Shown piece by piece: positions 16,929-26,000 of a stretch of DNA of 64,000 bases (the stretch's first letter is position 1; every line of letters begins with the position of its first letter). The position numbers were made by a program, and so were the translations under genes. This DNA is from Citrobacter freundii (GTDB taxonomy: Bacteria > Bacteroidota > Bacteroidia > Chitinophagales > Chitinophagaceae), in the NCBI GenBank assembly GCA_003243445.1, contig QFQQ01000001.1, positions 62,001 to 126,000 on the forward strand. Reading direction: 5' to 3'. The notes under the pieces were generated by a model. That model was not told where the DNA came from. It worked only from the letters and a program-made list of their open reading frames with translations, and did no database searches.

Positions 16929-18509
16929 CTATTGGGCAACAGCTCCGGGCAATCCGTACCAATACGTAACAGCTGCCGCATCAATCACTCCCCCATCCCA
17001 GCTAAGCATTTCCAGGTCATACCGGAAAGATCTCCTGAAAGGAACGCCATCCAGGTTTCGTGTTCTTGTGAAAGTATTATGTCCGAATGACCCCGGCGTA
17101 TCAGCGCGGGGTGCATTTGCGAACGGTGTTTGGTATAATACGACCGGTGCCCAGGAGGTGTTGTAATAATCTTCCAGCCCTGTCCCAAACTCAGAAGGAA
17201 AGGTATCATTATCCACCCACACTTTTGCATCGCCTTCCCCGTACCAGGTTTGCATTTTATTGTTCACGGCAAGTGTATTGCCCAGATAAATACCGCCACC
17301 TTTTATCTTTATAAAATTCCATTCTATCGGTGCCTTGCTATCGTTCAATGCAATCTTTGTTGGATCATAATCCCATTTTGCATCCCATATATTTTCTTCA
17401 TACTTATAGGTTGCATGAAAATACATGGAGCCCGGTTGCCAGTTCCAGCGATCTGTTTTTGCATTGACTTCCACCTTCACATCAAATGGTGCATTATTAA
17501 GAATCGTGATAGTTGCTGTCATCTGATAAGGCATCACCCAACGACTGGTCATCTTCGCACTGCTATCCATCTCCCGGTACCAGCTTTTGACCGGCTTACC
17601 ACCGTATCCGCTGCCGGAAAAATCTCCCAGCGGACACCAGACTGTTTGCTGGCCATCAAAATCGATCTTCAGAATAACTGACCGCAATGCGACACCGAGA
17701 TCAGCTTCAGAAGGCGGAACAACTTTAATATCCAATGATCTTATCGCTGCGCTGCCCGATGGTAATGCAATGACTGTTTTTTCCGATGATTTGATCGCCT
17801 CACTTTTCATTGTCAGTTTTCCTCCTGCATATAAAGGCGGACGCCAAAGCATCTTCTCTGCGTTGTCTATTGCCGGACGATAAGTCTGCAGGTCTGCTTT
17901 CGCAAACGTCTGCACTTTTGTACCTGTTACATAAGTCCTGTAATTGATCTGGTAATAATGTGGCGCCTTTATCGCTGCAGAATCGGGCAACTCCAATGTT
18001 ACTTTACAATGCTTTTGATACGGTATGGGGAAATACATCGTATTGCCTCCCTTACCATTGGGTTCATAGCTTGAATGAGGATTCAGCAATGCCGGACCGA
18101 GATCAAAATTCATTCTCATCAGATCATATCCGTCCGATTCAAATACGGGCCTGGCTGAATGATCCAGGTAAAAACGGATCTTTCCCGGCTTGATCGTTGT
18201 CGTCAGCCAGAACCTGACGATCGCTCCCGGCCCTTCTGCATCCATCATCACATATTCGGTATGACCATTGACCGTTTCCTTACGGATAAACTGATTCTGA
18301 TCTGTATTGGCATACCAGCCGGGAGAGTCTACGGAAACAGAACGCCGGTCGTAACTACTCGCCTGCTTCATTGTATAAGCGGGAGCAGGAAGTTTCGCAA
18401 TGGAGGACGCGTCGGTCATTTCTGCCAGTAATGTTTTTACAGATATGGGTTGTTGAGCGAAAGAAGAGAGGCTTAGGGAGAGTGTTAGTATGGTGAGGTT
18501 TTTTTTCAT
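16929..18509 (-). CDS. GH172 (DUF2961) family, predicted alpha-fructofuranosidase-type enzyme
   Basis: A 526-residue exported protein with signal peptide MKKNLTILTLSLSLSSFAQ. It carries DUF2961 hallmarks: an early WYANTDQNQFIRKE region, MMDAEGPGAIVRFWL, FPIPYQKHCKV, then WYGEGDAKVWVD (E425) and FGTGLEDYYN (E446). Characterised GH172 enzymes act on alpha-D-fructofuranosides, including difructose dianhydride I. Their two catalytic glutamates (E270 and E291 in the Bifidobacterium dentium enzyme, from memory) are 21 residues apart, as are E425 and E446 here. The gene lies between GH32 and the thioredoxin-like gene in a locus with fructokinase and SusC/D, which supports a fructose-containing substrate. 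Some GH172 members act on arabinofuranosides, so specificity is not fixed. Confidence 0.82.
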   Translation of the reverse strand: MKKNLTILTLSLSLSSFAQQPISVKTLLAEMTDASSIAKLPAPAYTMKQASSYDRRSVSVDSPGWYANTDQNQFIRKETVNGHTEYVMMDAEGPGAIVRFWLTTTIKPGKIRFYLDHSARPVFESDGYDLMRMNFDLGPALLNPHSSYEPNGKGGNTMYFPIPYQKHCKVTLELPDSAAIKAPHYYQINYRTYVTGTKVQTFAKADLQTYRPAIDNAEKMLWRPPLYAGGKLTMKSEAIKSSEKTVIALPSGSAAIRSLDIKVVPPSEADLGVALRSVILKIDFDGQQTVWCPLGDFSGSGYGGKPVKSWYREMDSSAKMTSRWVMPYQMTATITILNNAPFDVKVEVNAKTDRWNWQPGSMYFHATYKYEENIWDAKWDYDPTKIALNDSKAPIEWNFIKIKGGGIYLGNTLAVNNKMQTWYGEGDAKVWVDNDTFPSEFGTGLEDYYNTSWAPVVLYQTPFANAPRADTPGSFGHNTFTRTRNLDGVPFRRSFRYDLEMLSWDGGVIDAAAVTYWYGLPGAVAQ

Positions 18510-18520
18510 GGTTGGGAGTT

Positions 18521-18560
18521 GAGGAGGTTTGGGAGGTTTAAAAGGTTTGAGAGGTTTGAA
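18521..18560 (+). repeat. Family D units upstream of GH172
   Basis: GGAGGTTTGGGAGGTTTAAA followed by AGGTTTGAGAGGTTTG gives about four 9-nt units, 12 nt upstream of the GH172 start codon. Opposite-sense units lie at 19110-19137 after the GH32 stop, so the two clusters flank the gap as distant arms. Confidence 0.75.
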
Positions 18561-18625
18561 GTTTCGTTCAAAATAGCATATTCAGCATATGAAAGGTTCT
18601 GTGGTAGCTGCCTGTCACAAACTAT

Positions 18626-19035
18626 GATCGCGCACTCCTCACCCACAATTAAAATTGTGGGCTAAACGACCAGCCTGCATTCGGAAAATTGATTTGAAGA
18701 GTAAGCTGATGGAAATAACTGTTCAGTTATTTTGAGTTGCGACTAGCCCACAATTTTAATTCAATGTCGTTTAGTTAGCAAAACCTGCCTGAATTGCCCG
18801 GCGTAGGTCCCCCTCTAAATCTCTCCGCCGCGGCGGAAGACTTTGCTTTCCGACACAAGGCACTCCTTTTTTAAATCGTACATCTGTATTCGATATAAAA
18901 TGACACATCTTTAAAAAGCGACCTAAGTCTCCCCTGAAGGGGGAGATTTAGAGGGGGCCCTACGCCGGGCGATCGAATAGTTTTCCGTTAACTAAACGAC
19001 ATTGAATTAAAATCGTGGGTGAGGAATCCGCGATC
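18626..19035. repeat. Palindromic element, family E (copy 2, interrupted)
   Basis: The left end GATCGCGCACTCCTCACCCA.. (18626-18661) and interior GCTAAACGACCAGCCTGC.. match the reverse complement of 13562-13716 nearly base for base. The right end is split: CCCACAATTTTAATT stops at 18761 and GTGGGTGAGGAATCCGCGATC resumes at 19015-19035. A second palindrome lies between. Similarity to copy 1 also extends outward over CACAAACTAT, so the true element is slightly larger than its terminal repeats. Confidence 0.8.
18758..19010. repeat. Palindromic element inserted in family E copy 2
   Basis: Ends AATTCAATGTCGTTTAGTTA (18758-18777) and its exact reverse complement (18989-19008). Including the host palindrome, 18753-18777 and 18989-19013 match over 25 nt. 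Inside, 18796-18823 and 18943-18970 form a 28-bp inverted pair with one mismatch (GCCCGGCGTAGG.. with CCCCCTCTAAATCTC). The outer ends equal those of the family B element at 8461. The core belongs to the C/T-rich CCCCCTCTAA / TTAGAGGGGG class also seen at 28512-28677. Confidence 0.85.
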
Positions 19036-19109
19036 TGTTAACAGTTAAAAGTATCTTCCCTATTGGCTGCTGTCATGACTTCACCCAATAGGATCCAACT
19101 TCCGGGCAT

Positions 19110-19137
19110 CCCAACCTCTCCAACCTCCCACACCTTC
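19110..19137 (-). repeat. Family D arm after the GH32 stop
   Basis: CCCAACCTCTCCAACCTCCC units end at 19137, about 10 nt beyond the GH32 stop codon (19148-19150) on the transcribed strand. Confidence 0.65.
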
Positions 19138-19147
19138 TTAAAATCCA

Positions 19148-20842
19148 TCACTGACCACTGTAAATCGATTTCAATTCATACACTTCCAGGTTATTCACTT
19201 TTGCTGATCCTCCTTTTACAGACAACGCAAAGGATTTGTTTTCCGCGGTAAGATTATAATTCACGGGCATATAAACTATGCCGTCATTCACAAAAACTTC
19301 TACACCGGTTCTGTCCGCGAAGATCTGTAGTTTCAGTTTTCCATTGATCAATGTAGCAGGCGCCTTCACACCGTCCACTGTTAATTGCTGTGCTGTTACA
19401 TTATAGATCAGGTCCAGCCCGCGGATATTCAATATCACTTCTTTTGCCTTTCCGGGAACAAGTTCAAATTTCATCTCGGCCAATTCAAGACTCAGTTCCT
19501 TCAGCGGATTCGCGCCATTCTCTTTTAAGGAAAGCGATTTGAAAGAATGAACCTGGCCGCGCAATGCTTCTACTTCTTTTACAGGCGTGCGTGTAAGCCG
19601 TATGCCTTCTGCTGTCTTTACCAGTTTATGCTCAAGTGGCAAACTCATGGAATGCTCAAAGCTTGAAGTGCCCATACCGGTTTGCGTAAGCCACCAACCA
19701 AGTTCAATACGACGGCCGGTGGGTTCATTGCTGAATGTCTGAGGTGCATAAAAGCTTCGCCCATGTTGATTCTGTAATCTCTCTTCTTCCGGCTTGAATG
19801 TAGTGCCATCGAACTCACCAATAGCATACTGCGTATTTGCACCAGTGAGAACCCATTTCTTTACACCGGGCATTCCCTGCACAGGCAGTTCATAGAACTC
19901 CGGGCATTCAAATAGATACCGGTCTTCCGCTTTATAACCGCCGGTTACAAAAGACGCTTCTGTCCAGTTGATCAGATCAGGAGAAGTGAGGAACTGCATG
20001 CTGTGCTTTCCGTTATCCGGACGTTCCACCCAAATCACCATCACCCATTTTTTTGTAGGCTCAAACCAGATGACTTTAGGGTCACGATTATCTGCATTGA
20101 TCCTTGGTACTGCAGCCCGGTCAAGAGTCTGGAAGTTGATCCCATCAGTACTCCAGCTCATGTACTGTGCCCAGCCTTTTGCTCCTGTATGAAATGCAAC
20201 CAGTGCAGGTTTGCCAGGCTTACCAAGACCACTGGTATTGAATGAATCCACCACCGCACCGCCACTGAATACAGGGCCACCCTGATCAGGATGAATGGCA
20301 TCGTCGAGATGTGTCCAGTGGATCAGATCTTTTGAAACGGCATGTCCCCAGGTCATGTTACCCCATTTTTTGCCATAAGGATTATGCTGATAAAACAAAT
20401 GATATTCGCCATTGAAAAATACCATCCCATTCGGATCATTCGTCCAGCCAAGTTTTGGCGAAAAGTGAAACTGCGGGCGCAGGCTTTCCGCGTAAGCGTT
20501 ATTGTTGTCATTGTTATCGCTTTGCAAGAACGGTCTGAATGTTTTGCTCTGATCCGAAAGCTGATCCACTCTTAGCTCCACTTTCTTTCCCTTCCACTGA
20601 TCGATCTGCAGGTAGGCATTCCAGTCGCCCGGTCCATCCGCCAGCTCGATATCAAAATATCTTTCCATTACGCCATCTACCCAGATCTCAATATTCTTTT
20701 TTGGCGCATCATTCTTTACCGGCAATACCAGGTACTTTTTCTCCGGCTTAAAGTAGCTCGCAAAATTCTTTGCATTTTCCTGCGCGGAAAGTAATTGGGT
20801 GATGCAAAGAGAGATGACAAGTAATCGTGCATGTGTTTTCAT
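19148..20842 (-). CDS. GH32 beta-fructosidase (levanase/inulinase-type)
   Basis: A 564-residue exported GH32 enzyme. It has a signal peptide (ending LLSAQ), an N-terminal accessory beta domain (about 30-105, DUF4980-like, common in Bacteroidota GH32), then the five-bladed propeller with all catalytic motifs: WTNDPNG (133-139, nucleophile D136), NRDPK (252-256, transition-state D254) and FECPEF (311-316, acid/base E312). A C-terminal beta-sandwich follows. It should release fructose from levan, inulin or sucrose-type substrates. Exo or endo mode cannot be read from sequence. It follows SusD with a 148-nt spacer containing a family D palindrome. Confidence 0.92.
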   Translation of the reverse strand: MKTHARLLVISLCITQLLSAQENAKNFASYFKPEKKYLVLPVKNDAPKKNIEIWVDGVMERYFDIELADGPGDWNAYLQIDQWKGKKVELRVDQLSDQSKTFRPFLQSDNNDNNNAYAESLRPQFHFSPKLGWTNDPNGMVFFNGEYHLFYQHNPYGKKWGNMTWGHAVSKDLIHWTHLDDAIHPDQGGPVFSGGAVVDSFNTSGLGKPGKPALVAFHTGAKGWAQYMSWSTDGINFQTLDRAAVPRINADNRDPKVIWFEPTKKWVMVIWVERPDNGKHSMQFLTSPDLINWTEASFVTGGYKAEDRYLFECPEFYELPVQGMPGVKKWVLTGANTQYAIGEFDGTTFKPEEERLQNQHGRSFYAPQTFSNEPTGRRIELGWWLTQTGMGTSSFEHSMSLPLEHKLVKTAEGIRLTRTPVKEVEALRGQVHSFKSLSLKENGANPLKELSLELAEMKFELVPGKAKEVILNIRGLDLIYNVTAQQLTVDGVKAPATLINGKLKLQIFADRTGVEVFVNDGIVYMPVNYNLTAENKSFALSVKGGSAKVNNLEVYELKSIYSGQ

Positions 20843-20883
20843 AAATGTTGTGTTGATGTGTTCGCGTTCGTGGTTATTGCGTT

Positions 20884-20982
20884 CAGAAGTTCCAGAAGTT
20901 CCAGAGGTTCCAGAGGTTTGAAAAACCTTTCAAAGTTCATAACTCATCAAACCTCCCAAACCTCTCAAACCTATGAAACCTC
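20884..20982. repeat. Family D mirrored array between SusD and GH32
   Basis: AGAAGTTCCAGAAGTTCCAG.. units (20884-20920) face AAACCTCCCAAACCTCTCAA.. units (20949-20982). On the transcribed strand the array starts 8 nt after the SusD stop (20991-20993) and ends about 40 nt before the GH32 start. The arms are imperfect mirrors. Confidence 0.8.
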
Positions 20983-20990
20983 TTACGCCC

Positions 20991-22703
20991 CTAGTACCCC
21001 GGATTCTGCTTATAAAGCCCATTCGTAAAGGTGATCTCCGACTGCGGAATAGGGAAATATTCATCCCTGCCTGCGGTGAATACGGCCGTCGACAGGAATG
21101 GTCTTCTTACTTTCTCGACAGTCAGATAATTATTCAGTGTCTGCGCGGCAATGCCCCATCTTACCAGGTCAAAGAAGCGGGCGCCCTCTGTTGCGAACTC
21201 CAGTCTTCTCTCCCACTGCAGGGCTTTGCGTGCAAACTCCTGCGTCCAGCCGGCGGATGTATAGTTGCCGACGTTGTAGTTGGACGGCAATGTTCCATCC
21301 AGTTTTTTTAACCGGCCGGTGCTGTTCTTTGCGCGTGTTCTGATCTGGTTGATCAGGGGCAGCGCCTTATCCTGTTCACCCAATTCAATATACGCCTCCG
21401 CCTGCATCAGCAGCACATCATCATAGCGGATAATATCCACATTCTTGGCAGTACCGATGAATGGCCCCTGCTTTGAATAAGACGGGCTTGTTGCGAGCTG
21501 CTCACTTCTCATCGCATGAAAATTCCCATATACACCCGGATCACGCACCCAGCTATTGCTGAACGGTTTGGTATTATCATATTTATAAGGATGCCCATCG
21601 ATGCCTACAGTATGATCCAGCCGGGTATCGACCGTTACCAGGTTAAGATCGATCACGCCATTGTTGAATGTTTCAAACTTTGGTAATCCACTGGCATCGG
21701 TCTGATGCGCATTCACCAGGTTCTGGCTCGGCGCATGAAAACCGCAACAACCATATTGTGGAGCCCCATGCGGATAAGTCAATCCATCTTCAAAATTCAA
21801 GCGGCCTGTAGTCGTTCCGTCATTGATGGAAAACTGAATCGCAAATACTGACTCAGGACCATTCTCTGTTTCCGCCAGGAAGTTATCCGCAATATCCGGA
21901 CTCAATGAATACCTGCCGGAGCTGATCACGGCCTGTGTAAGCGTCACCACATCTCTTAACCGGTCTTTGTTTATGTTGATCACCTGGTGTGTGGCATTTT
22001 GTTCGTATGCCTGGTACAATCTCAGCTTTGCAAGATAAGCCTGTGCGGACAGTTTATTTGCACGGCCAAGTTGAGATTGCGTAACAGGAAGATTGTCGAT
22101 CGCAAATTGAAAATCCGCAGCAATCTTTTCCCAGGAGTCGTTATTGGGCAGATCGTTTGATGTTTTCAGAATATCTGCTTCAGTGGCTGTTTCATCAAAG
22201 ATGGGAATGTTTTTGAAAAGCAATTTCATCGTCATATAACTATGTGCACGAAGAAAACGCAATTCAGCCTGTCTTACTTTTTTCTGCGGATAGGCTGTTT
22301 CATCCAGCACATTCACTGCGCGCAATGCAACATTCGCCCGTGAAATGGATTTGAAAAGATTTTTCCAGGTGCGCGGTAAAAAACCGATACCATTCATGGA
22401 AGCACTCACCAGGTTATAGTGTTCTATTTTATCTACTTCATCCAGATCGGCGGTACCACCGCCGCCCTTATATGCATCATCCGAGCGAACGCTTCCATAA
22501 GCCCAGTTGCTATAGATCGGCCCGATCATATCGCCATTACCAATTGCCGCATACGCAGCGGTTACCAGACCTTCCACCGCCGTCGGCGAGGTAAGATCCG
22601 CAGATGAAAGAACACCGGTTGGCTGATAATCCAACTGCTTCGAACAGGAGCTGAGAAGAAATGCAGCTGCTGAGAGGAAGGTGAGAATGAGTTTATTTTT
22701 CAT
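20991..22703 (-). CDS. SusD-family surface glycan-binding lipoprotein (fructan locus)
   Basis: A 570-residue SusD-like lipoprotein. I place the start at the ATG at 22701-22703, which gives signal peptide MKNKLILTFLSAAAFLLSSC with lipobox LSSC (C20). The open frame extends 69 codons upstream only because it runs through the repeat array. Family features are the YQPTG start of the mature protein, tetratricopeptide-like helices (RQAELRFLRAHSYMTMKLLF), the IIRYDDVLLMQAEAYIELG segment and the C-terminal ALQWERRLEFATEGARFFDL region followed by YFPIPQSEI. It caps the SusC channel and binds fructan oligosaccharide at the cell surface. It lies 145 nt downstream of SusC. Confidence 0.92.
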   Translation of the reverse strand: MKNKLILTFLSAAAFLLSSCSKQLDYQPTGVLSSADLTSPTAVEGLVTAAYAAIGNGDMIGPIYSNWAYGSVRSDDAYKGGGGTADLDEVDKIEHYNLVSASMNGIGFLPRTWKNLFKSISRANVALRAVNVLDETAYPQKKVRQAELRFLRAHSYMTMKLLFKNIPIFDETATEADILKTSNDLPNNDSWEKIAADFQFAIDNLPVTQSQLGRANKLSAQAYLAKLRLYQAYEQNATHQVININKDRLRDVVTLTQAVISSGRYSLSPDIADNFLAETENGPESVFAIQFSINDGTTTGRLNFEDGLTYPHGAPQYGCCGFHAPSQNLVNAHQTDASGLPKFETFNNGVIDLNLVTVDTRLDHTVGIDGHPYKYDNTKPFSNSWVRDPGVYGNFHAMRSEQLATSPSYSKQGPFIGTAKNVDIIRYDDVLLMQAEAYIELGEQDKALPLINQIRTRAKNSTGRLKKLDGTLPSNYNVGNYTSAGWTQEFARKALQWERRLEFATEGARFFDLVRWGIAAQTLNNYLTVEKVRRPFLSTAVFTAGRDEYFPIPQSEITFTNGLYKQNPGY

Positions 22704-22740
22704 AACAAGAAAAATTGAAGATTTGAAAGTATAGAGTGAT

Positions 22741-22840
22741 GGTTCCAGGGGTTTCAGAAGTTCCAGAAGTTTCAGAGGTTCTTCTTTGTCCGGTGTCCAT
22801 AACCTATGGAACCTGTGAAACCTATGAAACTTCTGCAACC
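22741..22840. repeat. Family D mirrored array between SusC and SusD
   Basis: GGTTCCAGGGGTTTCAGAAG.. (22741-22780) faces AACCTATGGAACCTGTGAAA.. (22801-22840) across a 20-nt spacer. On the transcribed strand it begins 8 nt after the SusC stop codon (22849-22851) and ends 37 nt before the SusD ATG. A hairpin of this size could influence the SusC:SusD expression ratio. Confidence 0.85.
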
Positions 22841-22848
22841 TTTTACCG

Positions 22849-25800
22849 TTAGAATGACGCATTAACACCAAACGTAAACGTCTTCGGAATCGGCACAGGA
22901 CCAAGATCAATACGCTCCGGATCAGGTCCGAGGTATTGCTTGCTCTTTATCCAGAAAAGGTTTTCTGCCATAGCGAAAAAGCGGAGGCGTGAAAAGATCT
23001 TTCCCGGAGAAAGTGTATAACCCAATTGCATATTCCTGAACTTGAAATAAGATGTGTTTACAATGAAGTAATCTGATGTTCTCGATTCATTATTGTTATC
23101 CTGCAATGTTGCTGCGGGGATCTTTGATCCTGTATTTTGCGGAGACCAGCTGTTCAGGATGCCAGGACCGACGTTCTCACGGGCCTGCATAAGGTTATTA
23201 TATCTGGTATACACATCAAAACCTTCACGGCCTGCGACTCCGGAGCCAAAGATGGAGAGATCAAATTTCTCATAGCTCAGATCGATGCGCACACCATACT
23301 CAAGCGCAGGAAGTGTTGTACCGATCCAGGTTCTGTCAAGATCATCAATTACTTTATCGCCGTTGATATCCACATAACGGATCCTTCCGGGCGCGGCGCC
23401 GATCTGTGCAGGCGCATTGTCTACTTCAGCCTGCGACTGGAACAATCCATTTGTTTTATAACCAAAGATGTCAAACTGTGAGTGTCCTATGATCGTGCTC
23501 ACCAAATTGCCCGGGTATGCAGGTCTTACATTCTCCGGAAGTTCGGTGATCTTATCTCTGAAATGTGCGAAGTTTGTCTGGATGGTGTAATTCAGTTTTC
23601 CGATCGGTTCACCTCTGTAACCCAGTACAAATTCCCAACCTCTATTTGTTTTGGATGCGCCATTCACCGCTTTTGACTGACCTTCACCCAATGCTGAAGC
23701 TACAGGAGGGATGATCAGGATACCGGTGGTCTTGCGGGAGAAGAAATCAAACGAACCAAAGATCCTGTCTTTGAGCAATGAATAATCAAAACCAAGATTC
23801 ACTTCATCCGTAGTCTCCCATTTCAGATCAGGATTATCCGCCTGTGTTTGTACAAACCCGGAAGGCAATGCACCTGTATTAGCGCCGGATAAAGAATAGG
23901 CTGTACCGATATTCATATATGCTTCCCAAAATCCCGGCGTAAGATCATTCTGGCTTGTACCATAGCGCGGCATAAAGAGTATGAAACGGGCCAGGTCACC
24001 GATCTGCTGGTTACCCACACGGCCAATACCAGCTCTCAGCTTTAGTTCAGAAAACAGTTTGTTATTCTCCATGAAAGCTTCGCGGTCAATTCTCCAGCCA
24101 ACGGATGCAGCAGGGAACACGCCATATCGGTTATTCGCACCAAACCTGGATGAGCCATCACGGCGGATCGTGAACGCAGCAAGATATTTGTCGCCATAAT
24201 TATAATCAACCCTTGCAAACTGGGAGAACAACCTGTTGCCGGTAGATCCACCGGAAGCGGTTGTATTACCCGTGCCTGCATTCAGTGTAAAATAATCTTC
24301 GGTCTGCAAAGCAAAACCTTCTTTCTTGGTGAAGTTGAAATCAAGATCTGTTTTGATAAACTCCGTACCCAGCAATACCTTGACGTTATTCTTTGTATCA
24401 ATATTCCAGTTATAACGCGCGGTATTTGACCAGGTGATACTGCGATAATGATTCCTGTCAAATGAAAGGAAATTCACCGTTCTGCTCAATGCGCCTTCCG
24501 TAAAAGTAGGCGCGATAACCTTGTTCTCATAAGTGGCATTATCTATACCAAGGCTTGATCTCAACACCAGGTTTTTGATCGGTTGCAACTCCATGAACGC
24601 ATTGCCGAAAGTGCTCACCCGGTTTGTATTATTCCACTTTGCAAGATCCTGCATGTGCAACGGATTGTTGCGGTCAGAATAACCGGCACCAAGCTCACCC
24701 GCATAAGTCACGCCATCCTTCTGATAAACAGGAATGGTCGGTGCAAGCGTTACAGCAAGAGAAGTAGTCGGTGCACCACCAAGATCCAGTGCGGTAAGTG
24801 TTTCATTTGAGTTCGCGAGACGAACATTCAAACCGATCGTCAGCTTATCATTGAACGCTCTTGTAATAGCATTGATGCTGCCGGCAAGACGTTCATAACC
24901 GGTAAAGCGCAGCATGCCTGAGTTTTTAAAATGCGAGACGTTCATCTCCAGTGAAGAAGATCTGTTACCTGCGGAAACGGTCAGGCTGTTATTGGTAACG
25001 ATCCCCGTTTTATACATCACACTTTGCCAGTCAGTATTCCCCGCAGGTGTATTCTGATCTCCGCCGACGAACGGCTGAACAGTTACACTATTCAATACAG
25101 GGTTATTAAAATCATGGTTCCAATCGAAATTATAGATCTCACCATACCCGGCCGCGGGATCCTGCTTATCATTCACGGATGCCAGCCAGAGTGCGCGGCC
25201 ACGTCCGACTGCATCAAGCATGGTAAGCCTGCTTGATTTCTCCGATTGTGCGGCAACGCTGCTGTTCAACTGGAACGTTACCTTACCACCCGTATTCGAT
25301 CCGTTCTTTGTGGTAACGATCACCACTCCATTGGATGCGCGTGAGCCATAGATCGAACTGGCGGATGCATCTTTCAGCACCTGAACGGAAGCGATATTTG
25401 AAGGATCCATATTCTGGAATACTTCAGGCCTTGTTGTCGGCACACCATCGATAATATACAGCGGATCATTATTGCCTAATGTATTGGCTCCACGGATGAG
25501 GATCCTTCCGTTTGATCCGTTTGGCGAGCCGTCTTTTTCAATATACAGACCAGCAACGCGGCCCTGCAGGGCCTGCATTGTATTACCAGAGCTGGTATTT
25601 TTTACAGGAGAAAGATCCACCACCGCCACGGCACCTGTTACATCGCGTTTTCTTTGGGACGTATACCCCACCACTACCACTTCACCAATGCTTTGTTGTG
25701 ATTCTTCCATGGAAACAGGCTGATCAGTTAATTGACTGACCAGCATGGAAACGTCTTTCATTCCAACATAAGTAAAATGGATTGAATCGCTGAAAGCAGC

Positions 25801-25980
25801 TTCAAGAGAGTAAGTGCCGGATCCGTCTGTAGCTGTGATGGATTTACCGGACCGGACGGTCACTCCCGGTAAGGGCTTACCGGAGGACTTGCTGATAACG
25901 GAGCCGGAGATCCGCTTCAGCTGTGCGTTGGAAATTCCCGCAAGGAACAGCAGGAAGATCAGGCAAGACAATGTTCGCAT
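22849..25980 (-). CDS. SusC-family TonB-dependent receptor (fructan locus)
   Basis: A 1043-residue outer-membrane receptor. It has a signal peptide (ending ISNAQ), an N-terminal carboxypeptidase-regulatory-like beta domain (about 23-95, ISGSVISKSSGKPLPGV), the SusC-specific plug with VVVVGYTSQRKRDVTGAV and LQGRVAGLYI, then LYIIDGVPT and VLKDASASSIYGSRASNGVV, and a long beta-barrel ending in an aromatic residue (FTFGVNASF). It imports fructan fragments with energy from TonB. The kinase gene ends 20 nt upstream, so the promoter is probably farther up, before the MFS gene. The start ATG is at 25978-25980. Confidence 0.93.
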   Translation of the reverse strand: MRTLSCLIFLLFLAGISNAQLKRISGSVISKSSGKPLPGVTVRSGKSITATDGSGTYSLEAAFSDSIHFTYVGMKDVSMLVSQLTDQPVSMEESQQSIGEVVVVGYTSQRKRDVTGAVAVVDLSPVKNTSSGNTMQALQGRVAGLYIEKDGSPNGSNGRILIRGANTLGNNDPLYIIDGVPTTRPEVFQNMDPSNIASVQVLKDASASSIYGSRASNGVVIVTTKNGSNTGGKVTFQLNSSVAAQSEKSSRLTMLDAVGRGRALWLASVNDKQDPAAGYGEIYNFDWNHDFNNPVLNSVTVQPFVGGDQNTPAGNTDWQSVMYKTGIVTNNSLTVSAGNRSSSLEMNVSHFKNSGMLRFTGYERLAGSINAITRAFNDKLTIGLNVRLANSNETLTALDLGGAPTTSLAVTLAPTIPVYQKDGVTYAGELGAGYSDRNNPLHMQDLAKWNNTNRVSTFGNAFMELQPIKNLVLRSSLGIDNATYENKVIAPTFTEGALSRTVNFLSFDRNHYRSITWSNTARYNWNIDTKNNVKVLLGTEFIKTDLDFNFTKKEGFALQTEDYFTLNAGTGNTTASGGSTGNRLFSQFARVDYNYGDKYLAAFTIRRDGSSRFGANNRYGVFPAASVGWRIDREAFMENNKLFSELKLRAGIGRVGNQQIGDLARFILFMPRYGTSQNDLTPGFWEAYMNIGTAYSLSGANTGALPSGFVQTQADNPDLKWETTDEVNLGFDYSLLKDRIFGSFDFFSRKTTGILIIPPVASALGEGQSKAVNGASKTNRGWEFVLGYRGEPIGKLNYTIQTNFAHFRDKITELPENVRPAYPGNLVSTIIGHSQFDIFGYKTNGLFQSQAEVDNAPAQIGAAPGRIRYVDINGDKVIDDLDRTWIGTTLPALEYGVRIDLSYEKFDLSIFGSGVAGREGFDVYTRYNNLMQARENVGPGILNSWSPQNTGSKIPAATLQDNNNESRTSDYFIVNTSYFKFRNMQLGYTLSPGKIFSRLRFFAMAENLFWIKSKQYLGPDPERIDLGPVPIPKTFTFGVNASF

Positions 25981-26000
25981 ACGCTAGGTTTTAGGTTGTT

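Larger units (their letters stand above)
18510..19147. other. 638-nt repeat-filled gap inside the fructan locus
   Basis: The gap between GH32 and GH172 holds family D units at 18521-18560 and 19110-19137, a family E element (18626-19035) and, inserted in that element's right end, a second palindrome (18758-19010). No gene is visible. If the locus is one transcript, this is a very large structured spacer between two enzymes. Confidence 0.75.

Noticed and set aside
18626..19035. Possible insertion sequence
   Set aside because: It has inverted ends but no transposase frame; it can only be a non-autonomous element.
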